DNA of 34,017 nucleotides from Ancylobacter mangrovi (GCF_024752355.1 NZ_JANTHZ010000011.1:1-34017); one strand, 5' to 3'. Shown: positions 15,948 through 23,668, counted from the stretch's first letter. Notes: generated by a model not told the origin, from the letters alone. Program-made: numbers and translations.

Positions 15948-17440
15948 GCGCGCTCACCGTGGTCACGACGCCGGCGGCGCAGACCGCCTGCGACGCGCTG
16001 ATCCTGCCGCTTGCCGCCAACCACAAGCCGCTCGACCCGTCGCTCGCCCGTGTCGTCGCGGCGGAGGACGTTCCCGGCCGGCCGGGCGAGGCCGTCGTCA
16101 TCGCGACCCTCGGCCTGCTGCCGGCGGCGCGGCTGGTGCTCGCCGGCCTCGGCGCCGGACCGGTCATGCCGGAGGAGGCGCGCCGGGCCGCCGGCGCCGC
16201 TGTGAAGGCTCTGCGCGGGCGCGAGGTGAGCCGGATCGTCATCGACACCGCCGGCCTCCCGGAACTCGACGGGGACGGCTTCGCGCGCGTCGTGCAGGCG
16301 CTGGTCGAGGGCGCGCTCTCGGCCGACTACGAATTCGCCCGCTACCGCACGGAGGAACCCGGCCGTGCGCGGATCGCGCATCTCGCCGTCGCCGTTTCCA
16401 CCGAGCGGCAGGCGCAGGCGGAACCGGCGCTGCGCCGCGCCGGCGCGGTGGCCGATGCCGTGAACGCCGCCCGCGACCTCTGCAACGAGCCGCCCAACCG
16501 GCTGACACCCGCCGCCTTCGCCGCCTGCATCGAGACGCTCGGCGCCGATCCGCGCCTGAGCGTGAGCGTGCTCGGCCGCGCGGCGATGGAGGAGCTGGGC
16601 ATGGGCGCGCTGCTCGCCGTGGCGCAGGGCTCGCGCCACGAGCCCCGCTTCGTGCGCGCCGACTACCGGCCGGCGGAGGCGCCGAACCTCGATGCGCCGC
16701 TCGTCCTCGTCGGCAAGTCGGTGACTTTCGACACCGGCGGCATCTCGCTCAAGCCCGCGCTCGACATGGAACGGCAGAAGGCCGACATGGGCGGCGGCGC
16801 GGCGGTGTTCGGCGCGCTCACCGCGGCGCTGGCGCTCGACCTTCCGCTCGCCGTCATCGGCCTGTTCCCGATCGTCGAGAACATGCCGGGCGGCGGCGCC
16901 ACGCGACCGGGCGACGTGGTGCGCACCCTCTCCGGCCGGACGGTGGAAATCCTCAATACCGACGCCGAGGGCCGGCTCATCCTCGCCGACGCGCTGCACT
17001 ATGCGCGCTCGCTGAATCCCCGCGCCATCATCGACCTCGCGACGCTGACCGGAGCGAGCTCGATCGTGTTCGGCCCGGTCGGCATCGGCCTGTTCGCGAG
17101 CGACCCGGCGCTGGCCGCGGCGTTCCAGCAGGCGGAGGCGACGGCGGGCGAGCGGGTCTGGCCCCTTCCGCTGTGGCCGGAGTACCGTGAGCTGCTGCGC
17201 AGCCGGATCGCGGACCTGCGCAACATCTCGACCACGATCCAGCAGGGCAGCATGATGACGGCGGCATCCTTCCTGCGGGCCTTTGTCGGCGACGAGCCGT
17301 GGGCCCATCTCGACATCTACAACACCGCCTGGAACGAGGCCGAGCATCCGCATCTGCCGAAGGGGCCGACCGCGAGCGGCACCCGCCTGCTCGCCCAGTT
17401 CCTGATCGACGAGGCGCAGCGCGCCGGCGCGCCCGCATGA
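15944..17440 (+). CDS. pepA: Leucyl aminopeptidase, M17 family
   Basis: Cytosolic, hexameric two-metal aminopeptidase that removes N-terminal residues from peptides; some members cleave Cys-Gly. The 498-residue length is normal. All metal and catalytic residues are present with the spacing of E. coli PepA: K258, D263, K270, D281, D340, E342 and R344, in the motifs VGKSVTFDTGG and the family signature NTDAEGRLILADAL. The N-terminal macro-like domain (about 1-165) is more diverged. GKS replaces the usual GKG beside K258. It overlaps the triple-RidA gene before it (ATGA) and the ABC ATPase gene after it (ATGA), so it is embedded in the pathway operon rather than being a stand-alone housekeeping pepA. 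It may hydrolyse an imported or intermediate aminoacyl conjugate. Confidence 0.95.
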   Translation: MSALTVVTTPAAQTACDALILPLAANHKPLDPSLARVVAAEDVPGRPGEAVVIATLGLLPAARLVLAGLGAGPVMPEEARRAAGAAVKALRGREVSRIVIDTAGLPELDGDGFARVVQALVEGALSADYEFARYRTEEPGRARIAHLAVAVSTERQAQAEPALRRAGAVADAVNAARDLCNEPPNRLTPAAFAACIETLGADPRLSVSVLGRAAMEELGMGALLAVAQGSRHEPRFVRADYRPAEAPNLDAPLVLVGKSVTFDTGGISLKPALDMERQKADMGGGAAVFGALTAALALDLPLAVIGLFPIVENMPGGGATRPGDVVRTLSGRTVEILNTDAEGRLILADALHYARSLNPRAIIDLATLTGASSIVFGPVGIGLFASDPALAAAFQQAEATAGERVWPLPLWPEYRELLRSRIADLRNISTTIQQGSMMTAASFLRAFVGDEPWAHLDIYNTAWNEAEHPHLPKGPTASGTRLLAQFLIDEAQRAGAPA

Positions 17441-18189
17441 GGCAGTTCGCTCCCGGCATGCCGGTGATCGAGATGTCGGGCGTGCACCTCGCCCTCGGCG
17501 CGGCGGAGATCCTGCGCGGCATCGACCTCGTGGTCGGCTGCGGCGAGCGCGTCGCCATCATCGGCCCCTCGGGCTCGGGCAAGTCGAGCCTGATCCGCTG
17601 CATGAACGCGCTGGCGCGTCCCCGCGCGGGGCGCGTCACCGTGCTCGGCGAGGACTTGGCCACCCCGGCCGGGCTGAAGGAGTGCCGGCGACGCACCGAC
17701 ATGATCTTCCAGTCCTTCAATCTCTATTCGCAGATGACGGTGCTGGAGAACGTGATGCTGGCGCCGCGCCACCTCCTCGGCCTGCCGGCAGCGGCGGCGC
17801 GGGCGCGCGCGCTCGAACATCTCGCGGCGATGGAGATGGACGGCTTCGCCGCGCGCTACCCGTTCGAGCTCTCCGGCGGCCAGCAGCAGCGCGTGGCGCT
17901 CGCCCGCGCGCTCGCCAAGGCGCCGGACATCCTGCTGCTCGACGAGCCGACCTCGGCCCTCGACCCGGAGCTGGTGCGCAGCGTGATGGCGGCCATCGTC
18001 ACCGCCACTGCGCGCGGCATCACCACCGTGACCGTCACGCATGAGATCGGCTTCGCGCGCGAGCACGCCCACCGGCTGGTGTTCCTGTGCGAAGGACGGG
18101 TGGTGGAGCAGGGCCCGCCGGAGGACATGCTGGCGCGGCCGAAGAGCCCCCGCCTCGCCGGCTTCCTGAAGGCTAGCGCGCGCGCCTGA
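17437..18189 (+). CDS. ABC transporter ATPase, polar amino acid type (transporter 2)
   Basis: A 250-residue GlnQ/HisP-type ATPase with Walker A GPSGSGKS (43-50), Q-loop FQSFNLY, signature LSGGQQQR (145-152), Walker B ILLLDE (165-170) and H-loop H202. The ATG at 17437 overlaps the aminopeptidase stop (ATGA), and a longer in-frame start inside that gene is discarded. The operon contains no permease. The matching permeases and binding protein lie directly downstream on the opposite strand, and the 3' ends overlap by 17 bases. The second transporter is therefore assembled from two convergent transcripts, which may keep ATPase levels tied to the catabolic genes (inference). Confidence 0.93.
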   Translation: MRQFAPGMPVIEMSGVHLALGAAEILRGIDLVVGCGERVAIIGPSGSGKSSLIRCMNALARPRAGRVTVLGEDLATPAGLKECRRRTDMIFQSFNLYSQMTVLENVMLAPRHLLGLPAAAARARALEHLAAMEMDGFAARYPFELSGGQQQRVALARALAKAPDILLLDEPTSALDPELVRSVMAAIVTATARGITTVTVTHEIGFAREHAHRLVFLCEGRVVEQGPPEDMLARPKSPRLAGFLKASARA

Positions 18190-18868
18190 GCTGCGGCGTG
18201 GCGTGCCATTCCACCAGCCGCACGAAGCGCGAGACCGCGAACACGGCGGCGAGATAAACCAGCGCCGCGAACACCAGCGGCGGCACCAGTTCGAAGGTGC
18301 GGAAATAGACCTGGTTCGCCGCGCCCATCAGGTCGCGCACGGTGATGAAGCTCACCACCGCCGTGCCCTTCAGCACGAACACCGCCTCGTTGCCGAAGCT
18401 GCGTATGCCCAGCCGCACCGCGTGCGGCGCGACGATGAAGCGAAACACCTGCGGGCGCGAGAAGCCCGCCGCCCGCGCCGCCTCGACCTCGTTCGCCGGC
18501 ACGTTGCGCAGCGCGCCGGCGATGATGTGGGTCTGGAACCCGGCCGAGTTCAGCGACAGCGCGATCACCGCCACCGTGAACGGGTCGCGCAGCAGGAACC
18601 ACAGCACGCTCTGGCGGATGCCCGGCACCTGCGGCAGGCCGTAATAGACCAGGAACAGCACCACCAGCAGCGGCGCGCCGCGAAAGAACAGCACGAATCC
18701 ATGGCCGAGGCCGCGCAGCGCGCGGTTGCGGGCGTTGCGCGCGAAGGCGAAGGGCAGCGCGATCAGGAAGCCGATCGGCAGCGTCAGCACGAACAGCAGC
18801 AGCGTCGTGCGCGCGCCTTCCAGGAGCAGCGGCAGATAGGGCCCGAGGCCGGCAACGAGATCGGGCAT
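18173..18868 (-). CDS. ABC transporter permease, polar amino acid type (transporter 2, second)
   Basis: A 231-residue inner-membrane permease of the HisM/HisQ family, with hydrophobic helices near residues 10-38, 55-80 and in the C-terminal half. The coupling loop EAARAAGF is followed by the proline-less FIVAPHAVRL segment. The start lies three bases after the stop of the upstream permease gene, and the last 17 bases overlap the convergent ATPase gene. It pairs with the 18872-19573 product. Confidence 0.92.
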   Translation of the reverse strand: MPDLVAGLGPYLPLLLEGARTTLLLFVLTLPIGFLIALPFAFARNARNRALRGLGHGFVLFFRGAPLLVVLFLVYYGLPQVPGIRQSVLWFLLRDPFTVAVIALSLNSAGFQTHIIAGALRNVPANEVEAARAAGFSRPQVFRFIVAPHAVRLGIRSFGNEAVFVLKGTAVVSFITVRDLMGAANQVYFRTFELVPPLVFAALVYLAAVFAVSRFVRLVEWHATPQLRRAR

Positions 18869-18871
18869 GCC

Positions 18872-19573
18872 TCAGGCGCCCAGGAATTTCGAGGCGCGCC
18901 GCTCGATCCGCCCCTCGACCAGCCAGATCGCGGCGGCGAGGACGAGATAGACCGCGAGCGCCGCGAGATAGAAGGTCAGGTAGTGCTTCGTGTTCTTGCC
19001 GGCGTCGCCCGCCACCCGCAGCAGGTCCTCCAGGCCGACCGCGGCCACCAGCGGCGTCGCCTTGAGCGTCACCACCACGAGGTTCATCAGCCCCGGCAGG
19101 GCGAAGCGCAGCGCCAGCGGCAGCTTCACCGTGACGAAGGTCGGCAGCGGGCGCAGGCCGAGCGCGGCGGCCGCCTCCAGCGGGCCCGCAGGCACGGCGG
19201 CGAAGGCGCCGCGGAACACTTCCGAGCAATAGGCGCCGTGCACCATGCCGATCGCCAGCACCCCGGCCCAGAACGCGTCGATCGCCACGAAGCCGTCGAC
19301 GCCGAACGGGGCGAGCAGCGCCTGCAGCGCGAAGGAGAAGCCGTAATAGACCGCGAAGATGACCAGCAGCTCCGGCAGGCTGCGCATCACCACCTCGTAG
19401 CCGCCCACCAGCCGCGCCGCGGTGCGCCGGCGCGAGGTGGCGACCAGCGCCCCGCCGAGGCCGAGCGCGGTGCCGAGAACCACCGAGGCGGCGGCGAGGG
19501 CGAGGGTGACGAGAAGCCCCCGCGCCAGCGCATCACCCCAGCCCGAGCCGAAGGCCAGAAGGGACAGGTCCAT
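18872..19573 (-). CDS. ABC transporter permease, polar amino acid type (transporter 2, first)
   Basis: A 233-residue inner-membrane permease of the same family. Residues about 15-40 form the first long helix, SLPELLVIFAVYYG the typical second region, and the coupling loop is EAAAALGL with LPLALRFALPGL behind it. The gene stands between the binding-protein gene (30 bases upstream, with a hairpin in the gap) and the partner permease gene (three bases downstream). Confidence 0.92.
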   Translation of the reverse strand: MDLSLLAFGSGWGDALARGLLVTLALAAASVVLGTALGLGGALVATSRRRTAARLVGGYEVVMRSLPELLVIFAVYYGFSFALQALLAPFGVDGFVAIDAFWAGVLAIGMVHGAYCSEVFRGAFAAVPAGPLEAAAALGLRPLPTFVTVKLPLALRFALPGLMNLVVVTLKATPLVAAVGLEDLLRVAGDAGKNTKHYLTFYLAALAVYLVLAAAIWLVEGRIERRASKFLGA

Positions 19574-19581
19574 CGTGTCTC

Positions 19582-19600
19582 CCCGACCCGCTCGGTCGGG
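19582..19600 (-). promoter_or_regulatory. Intercistronic hairpin between binding protein and permease genes
   Basis: CCCGACC (19582-19588) and GGTCGGG (19594-19600) are perfect reverse complements with a five-base loop. They lie in the 30-base gap after the binding-protein gene. Such hairpins commonly protect the upstream mRNA from 3' decay and let the receptor be made in excess over the permeases (known for his and mal transport operons); that role here is inferred. Confidence 0.55.
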
Positions 19601-19603
19601 CCG

Positions 19604-20416
19604 TCACTTCCAGAGCGGCTCGGCGCTCACATCCACGCCCGGCTTGAAGTAGCGCGCGGCGATCTCCTTGAACGTGCCGTCCGCATAGACGGCGCGGATG
19701 GCGTCGTTGACCTTGTCGCGCAGCGCGGTCTCGTCCTTGCGGAACATGGCGCCGGCGCCGCGCCCGAGGAGCGGGTCGCTGTAGCTCGGGCCGAACCATG
19801 CATAGCCCGCGCCCTCCGGGGAGGCGAGGAACACGCTCACCGGAAGCTGCGCGTTGAAGCCGTAGTCGATGCGGCCGGCCTCGAGGTCGGCATTCACCTG
19901 GTCGAGATTGTCGTAGCCGCGCACATCGACCTTATCACCCCATTTTTCCTTGATGAAGCGCTCGCCGGTGGAGCCGGACAGCACGCCCACGCTCTTGCCG
20001 TCGAGGCCCGCCGGCAGGGTCACGGCGCTGCCCTTCGGCCCGTAGAAGCGGAACTGGTCGGTGATGTAGGGGATCGAGAACAGCCCGACCTTCGCCCGCT
20101 CGTCGTTGATCGACATGTAGGAGAAGATGAAGTCGTACTTCTTCGCCTGCAGCGCCGGGATCATGCCGGAGAAGTCCTGCTTCACCCAGGTGCATTCGAG
20201 CCCGGCATGCTTGCAGATGGCGTTGCCGAGGTCGATCTCGAAGCCGGTGAAGCTGCCGTCGGCCTCAGTCTGGTTGAAGGGCGGGAAGGCGCCCTCGGTG
20301 GCGATCGTCACCTTCTCGGGCGCAGCCGCGTGGCTCACCCCCGGAAGGCTCGCGCCCAGCGCCGCGACGATCATGCAGATGCTCGAGGCGCGACCGATCA
20401 GGCCGGACAGATTCAT
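19604..20416 (-). CDS. ABC transporter family-3 solute-binding protein, ArgT/HisJ-like (transporter 2)
   Basis: Periplasmic receptor of 270 residues with a Sec-type signal peptide (hydrophobic residues 12-29, SHA-A cleavage near 30). It follows the lysine/arginine/ornithine/histidine receptors closely: IATEGAFPPFN (38-48), GFEIDLGNAIC, INDERAKVGLFSIPY (103-117, with carboxylate-binding R107), VGVLSGSTGERF and ADGTFKEIAARYF at the end. At the site of HisJ Asp161 (in FQDE), which binds the alpha-ammonium, the sequence is FNAQ with A189. The ligand may thus be an arginine- or histidine-related compound without a free alpha-amino group (inference). AGGAG lies about six bases before the start. First gene of its operon, divergent from a LysR gene. 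Confidence 0.93.
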   Translation of the reverse strand: MNLSGLIGRASSICMIVAALGASLPGVSHAAAPEKVTIATEGAFPPFNQTEADGSFTGFEIDLGNAICKHAGLECTWVKQDFSGMIPALQAKKYDFIFSYMSINDERAKVGLFSIPYITDQFRFYGPKGSAVTLPAGLDGKSVGVLSGSTGERFIKEKWGDKVDVRGYDNLDQVNADLEAGRIDYGFNAQLPVSVFLASPEGAGYAWFGPSYSDPLLGRGAGAMFRKDETALRDKVNDAIRAVYADGTFKEIAARYFKPGVDVSAEPLWK

Positions 20417-20507
20417 CGTCAGCTCCTTGCTTCAACCAGCTTGGGAAAGATGGCGGCCGAAGCGGATCAGGCGCCTTCCCGTTCATCTGTACGCCCTAGG
20501 CTCCCGC

Positions 20508-20513
20508 ATTATA
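20508..20513 (-). promoter_or_regulatory. Candidate -10 box for the transporter 2 operon
   Basis: A perfect TATAAT on the minus strand (ATTATA on the plus strand) lies about 90 bases before the binding-protein start in otherwise very GC-rich DNA. The region one helical turn-and-a-half upstream lacks a good -35 box, which would fit a promoter needing an activator such as the divergent LysR protein. Confidence 0.45.
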
Positions 20514-20548
20514 CTGCCGCTTGAGAAGCACAGATTTGGAAGCATAGT

Positions 20549-20565
20549 GGTGCCTTTCCGGCACC
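20549..20565. promoter_or_regulatory. Inverted repeat upstream of the LysR gene
   Basis: GGTGCC (20549-20554) and GGCACC (20560-20565) are perfect reverse complements five bases apart. They lie 22 bases before the LysR start and about 36 bases upstream, on the minus strand, of the divergent TATAAT. The location suits an autoregulatory or activator site. Confidence 0.45.
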
Positions 20566-20587
20566 GTTCAGGGAAGCCTCGCGCCGC

Positions 20588-21490
20588 ATGCTGCACTCGC
20601 GCCTGATCCGCTACATCGACGAGGTCGCCCGCGCCGGCTCGATCCGCCAGGCGGCGGAGAAGCTCAACGTCGCCTCCACCGCCATCAACCGGCAGATCAT
20701 CGCCTTCGAGGAGGAGCTCGGCCTGCCGATCTTCGAGCGGCTGCCGCGCGGCGTGCGGCTGACCACGGCCGGCGAGATCCTGGTCGAGCACATACGCAAC
20801 ACCATGAAGGACCACAGCCGCGCGATGCTGCGCATCGGCGACGTGAAGACGCTTCGGCGCACCAAGATCACGGTGGCGACGCTGGAGGCGCTGACCGCCG
20901 ACGTGCTGGCCCATGTGGTGAGCGAGTTCCAGCAGACCTATCCGCTCACCAAGATCATCGTGCGGGCCATGCCGGCGGACGCCATCGTCACCGTGGTTGC
21001 GGGCGGGGACGCGGATTTCGGCGTCGGCTTCGACTTTCCCTCCGAGACCGGCCTCACCGTCCATGCCCGGGTGTCGTGCAGCCTCGGCGCGGTGGTGCGC
21101 CCTTCACACCCGCTCGCGACGCGCGCCAGCGTGCGGCTGAGCAACTGCCTCGACTACCCCTTCGTGCTGCCGGCCGAGGACCTGACCCTGCGCCAGCTTT
21201 TCGACCGCATGGCGCGCAAGGCGCGGGTGTCGATCGAGCCGCTGATGGAGACCAACTCGATCGACCTGCTCAAGCGCAACGTGATGCTGGCGGACGTGGT
21301 GACGGTGCTCACCCGCGCCGATGTCGAGCTGGAGCGGCTGCGCGGCGGGCTCGCCTTCGTGCCGTTCCGCGACTCCGATGTCGGCGCCCAGACGCTGACC
21401 ATCGTCCACCGCAACAGCGCCCGCTTCGATGCGGTGACGATGCACTTCGCCGAGAAGCTCGCCGAGCTGGCGCACCAGATCGGCGACTGA
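20588..21490 (+). CDS. LysR family transcriptional regulator 1
   Basis: A 300-residue LysR-type regulator. The N-terminal winged HTH covers about residues 1-60, with the recognition part around GSIRQAAEKLNVASTAINRQ and the wing ERLPRGVRLTTAGE. A periplasmic-binding-type effector domain occupies about 90-295. It is transcribed divergently from the transporter 2 binding-protein gene with 171 bases between, the usual LysR layout, so it probably controls that operon and perhaps the DUF1989/RidA operons. The ribosome binding site is weak (GGGAAG at about 20571-20576). Effector presumably the imported compound or a metabolite. Confidence 0.93.
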   Translation: MLHSRLIRYIDEVARAGSIRQAAEKLNVASTAINRQIIAFEEELGLPIFERLPRGVRLTTAGEILVEHIRNTMKDHSRAMLRIGDVKTLRRTKITVATLEALTADVLAHVVSEFQQTYPLTKIIVRAMPADAIVTVVAGGDADFGVGFDFPSETGLTVHARVSCSLGAVVRPSHPLATRASVRLSNCLDYPFVLPAEDLTLRQLFDRMARKARVSIEPLMETNSIDLLKRNVMLADVVTVLTRADVELERLRGGLAFVPFRDSDVGAQTLTIVHRNSARFDAVTMHFAEKLAELAHQIGD

Positions 21491-21516
21491 CGCCGGGACG
21501 GCGACGGCCCGCCTTC

Positions 21517-22416
21517 TCAGGCCCGCGCCGGTGCGCTCGGCCGGGCATGGGCGGCCTGGAGCTGCGCCCGCGTATAGGCGATCGCCTGCCGCGCCAGCAC
21601 TTCGCCGTCGGCCCACAGGTTGCGCCAGATGGCGAGGTCGGCCGAGAGCTGCTCGGCGACCACGGCGGAGGAGAAGGATTCGAAGGTGATCGGCCCCGCA
21701 TAGCCGATATCGGCGAGGCCGTGGAAGAAGCCGGTGAAGTCGATATGGCCCGAGCCCAGCGGGCCGCGATGGTTCTCGCCTATATGCACATAACCGAGCC
21801 GGTCGCCGACCAGGTGCAGCGGGCGGACGAAATCGTCCTCCTCGATGTTCATGTGATAGGTGTCGAGGTGGATCATCACATTGTCGGCGCCGATCTCGTC
21901 GGCCAGCGCCAGCGCTTCGGCGGCGGTGTTCATGACGTGGGTCTCGTAGCGGTTCACCACTTCGAGGCCGAGCGTGACGCCGAGCCCCGCCGCCTCGCCG
22001 GCGAGGTCGCGCAGCACCGACACCGCATTGGCGCGCCCGCGCGCGCTCACCGGCCGCGAATATTTGCCGAGCGCGCTGAACAGCGCCCCGGTGAGGATAT
22101 CGCCGCCAAGCGCCGCCGTCTTCTCGATCGAGGAGCGTAACAGCCGCACGCCGCGCTCCACCACCGCCGGGTCCTCGTTCGAGATGTCCGCCTCGAAGGA
22201 GAGGCCGCGCGAGCAGGCGACCTTGAGCGAGGCCCCCTCGATGGTGGCGCGCGCATGGGCGACCTCGAAGCTGTCGAGCCCGTGCAGCGACAGTTCGAGC
22301 AGGTCGTAGCCGGCCTCGACCGTGCGCTGCACTGCGAATTCGATCGACTCCGGGGACGTGTCGCCGACCCAGACGAGCGCGTGCACGCCGAGCGGGTTGG
22401 TCATGGAATCGGTCAT
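21517..22416 (-). CDS. Sugar phosphate isomerase/epimerase, tagatose/psicose 3-epimerase-like
   Basis: A 299-residue TIM-barrel protein of the AP-endonuclease-2 fold. The metal and catalytic residues of ketose 3-epimerases are present at E152, D185, H211 and E246, in LEVVNRYETH, HLDTYHMNIEE, VHIGENHRG and FESFSS, the same positions as in Pseudomonas cichorii D-tagatose 3-epimerase as I recall it. It likely uses Mn2+ or another divalent metal to epimerise a ketose or related polyol-ketone at C3. The ATG at 22416 has AGGAG eight bases upstream. No sugar transporter or kinase lies beside it; it is convergent with LysR 1 and follows LysR 2 (start-to-stop gap about 146 bases) on the same strand. 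Confidence 0.9.
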   Translation of the reverse strand: MTDSMTNPLGVHALVWVGDTSPESIEFAVQRTVEAGYDLLELSLHGLDSFEVAHARATIEGASLKVACSRGLSFEADISNEDPAVVERGVRLLRSSIEKTAALGGDILTGALFSALGKYSRPVSARGRANAVSVLRDLAGEAAGLGVTLGLEVVNRYETHVMNTAAEALALADEIGADNVMIHLDTYHMNIEEDDFVRPLHLVGDRLGYVHIGENHRGPLGSGHIDFTGFFHGLADIGYAGPITFESFSSAVVAEQLSADLAIWRNLWADGEVLARQAIAYTRAQLQAAHARPSAPARA

Positions 22417-22562
22417 GGTCGGGAACTCCTCTTCTGCTCGCAGCGCTGCCGAAACGGCCGGGCCGCCGCCGTCCTGCACAGGCGCAGGGCCACCGGCCGG
22501 CCATCGGGACGCCGCCCCTTTTCCGCGATTCGCCACCTGTCGGCGACGCGGGTCGCGGGAGG

Positions 22563-23525
22563 CTATGCCGCGCCGGCGCCGGCGGGAAGTTGGCCTTTAA
22601 GCGGTGCCTGCCCCTCGCCGCCGGTCGCGGTGGCGGCCATCAGATGGGCACGCGCCACCTCCGCGATGCGCGGCAGCTTGTGGTCGCGCAACATGGCGAC
22701 CCCGGCCATCAGCGGCGGCACGTCGTCGACGATGGCGAGGCGTCGCACCGCCCGCCCGTCCACCGCGCGGTCGTTGCGGAACGGCGTGTTGAACAGCGTG
22801 TAGCCGAGCCCGTTGGCGACCATGGAGCGCGCCATTTCCGGCGACTGGGTGCGATAGGCGACCCGTGGCGAGCGGCCGGACGACCAGAACACCTGGCGGA
22901 AATATTCGGCACTGTGGGGAAGATCGAGCAGGATCATCGGCTCGTCCGCCAGCTCCGCGATGGACACCGCCGCGCGCTTCGCCAGCGCGTGGCCGGGCGG
23001 CACCAGGGCGTAGACCGGGCACGCCATGAGCGGGGCGAAGGCGATCGAGCCGGGTATGCCGAGGTCGAACATCACGGCGAGCTCCAGCGCACCGCCATGC
23101 AGTTCCTCGATCAGCCCGAGATGGTCGCGCTCGTGGCAGTTCAGCTCGGCTTTCGGATGCGCGGCGGTGAAGCCGGCCATGAGCGCGGGCATCACCACCG
23201 GCGCCAGGGTGAGGATGCAACCGATCTCCGCCGTGCCCACCACCTCGTCGGAAAGTTCCAGCGCGAAATGGTCGAACCGCTCGGCCTCCTTCAGCAGGTT
23301 GCGCGCGGCCGCGACCAGCCGCCGCCCGGCCGGGGTCAGCGCCAGCCCGCGCGCCTGGTGACGCACGAACAGCGTCACGCCGAACCTGTCCTCGAGCTGG
23401 CCGATGGCGATGGAGAGCGAGGGCTGCGAGACCCGCAGCCCCTGCGCCGCCGCGGTGATGCTGCCCTTGTCCGCCACGCTCACGAGGTAGCGCAGATGCT
23501 TCAGCGTGTAGTGCGCGCGGCTCAT
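22563..23525 (-). CDS. LysR family transcriptional regulator 2
   Basis: A 320-residue LysR-type regulator. The N-terminal HTH (about 5-65) contains GSITAAAQGLRVSQPSLS and the wing RHQARGLALTPAGR; the effector domain spans about 95-300. It closely resembles CysB/CynR-like activators of catabolic operons. It is divergent from the molybdenum hydroxylase operon with a 143-base AT-rich spacer holding an inverted repeat, so it most likely regulates that operon. GGAGAGG lies about six bases before the start. The downstream epimerase gene on the same strand may or may not share its transcript. Confidence 0.93.
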   Translation of the reverse strand: MSRAHYTLKHLRYLVSVADKGSITAAAQGLRVSQPSLSIAIGQLEDRFGVTLFVRHQARGLALTPAGRRLVAAARNLLKEAERFDHFALELSDEVVGTAEIGCILTLAPVVMPALMAGFTAAHPKAELNCHERDHLGLIEELHGGALELAVMFDLGIPGSIAFAPLMACPVYALVPPGHALAKRAAVSIAELADEPMILLDLPHSAEYFRQVFWSSGRSPRVAYRTQSPEMARSMVANGLGYTLFNTPFRNDRAVDGRAVRRLAIVDDVPPLMAGVAMLRDHKLPRIAEVARAHLMAATATGGEGQAPLKGQLPAGAGAA

Positions 23526-23587
23526 CGGACGCCTCTCCGGGACCGGCCGGAGCCGATCTTTAAGAATAGCTATGACCCGGATTAGTT

Positions 23588-23607
23588 TTATATCTTTCTC
23601 ATATAAT
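23588..23607. promoter_or_regulatory. LysR-type inverted repeat overlapping a perfect TATAAT
   Basis: TTATAT (23588-23593) and ATATAA (23601-23606) are perfect reverse complements seven bases apart, centred in the spacer between LysR 2 and the molybdenum hydroxylase operon. GATTA (23580-23584) and TAATC (23604-23608) add a second, wider inverted repeat. TATAAT at 23602-23607 is a perfect -10 box for the plus-strand operon; no good -35 is seen. Operator overlapping promoter is the likely reading. Confidence 0.55.
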
Positions 23608-23668
23608 CAAGCGCGCTGTTAGCCTCCCTTCATGAGGAGCCCTTTGCCGGGGCTCCGCTTGGCGAGAG

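Noticed and set aside
8949..18189. Guanidine/urea carboxylase pathway
   Set aside because: DUF1989 proteins are present, but no biotin-dependent carboxylase or allophanate hydrolase gene is encoded in the window.
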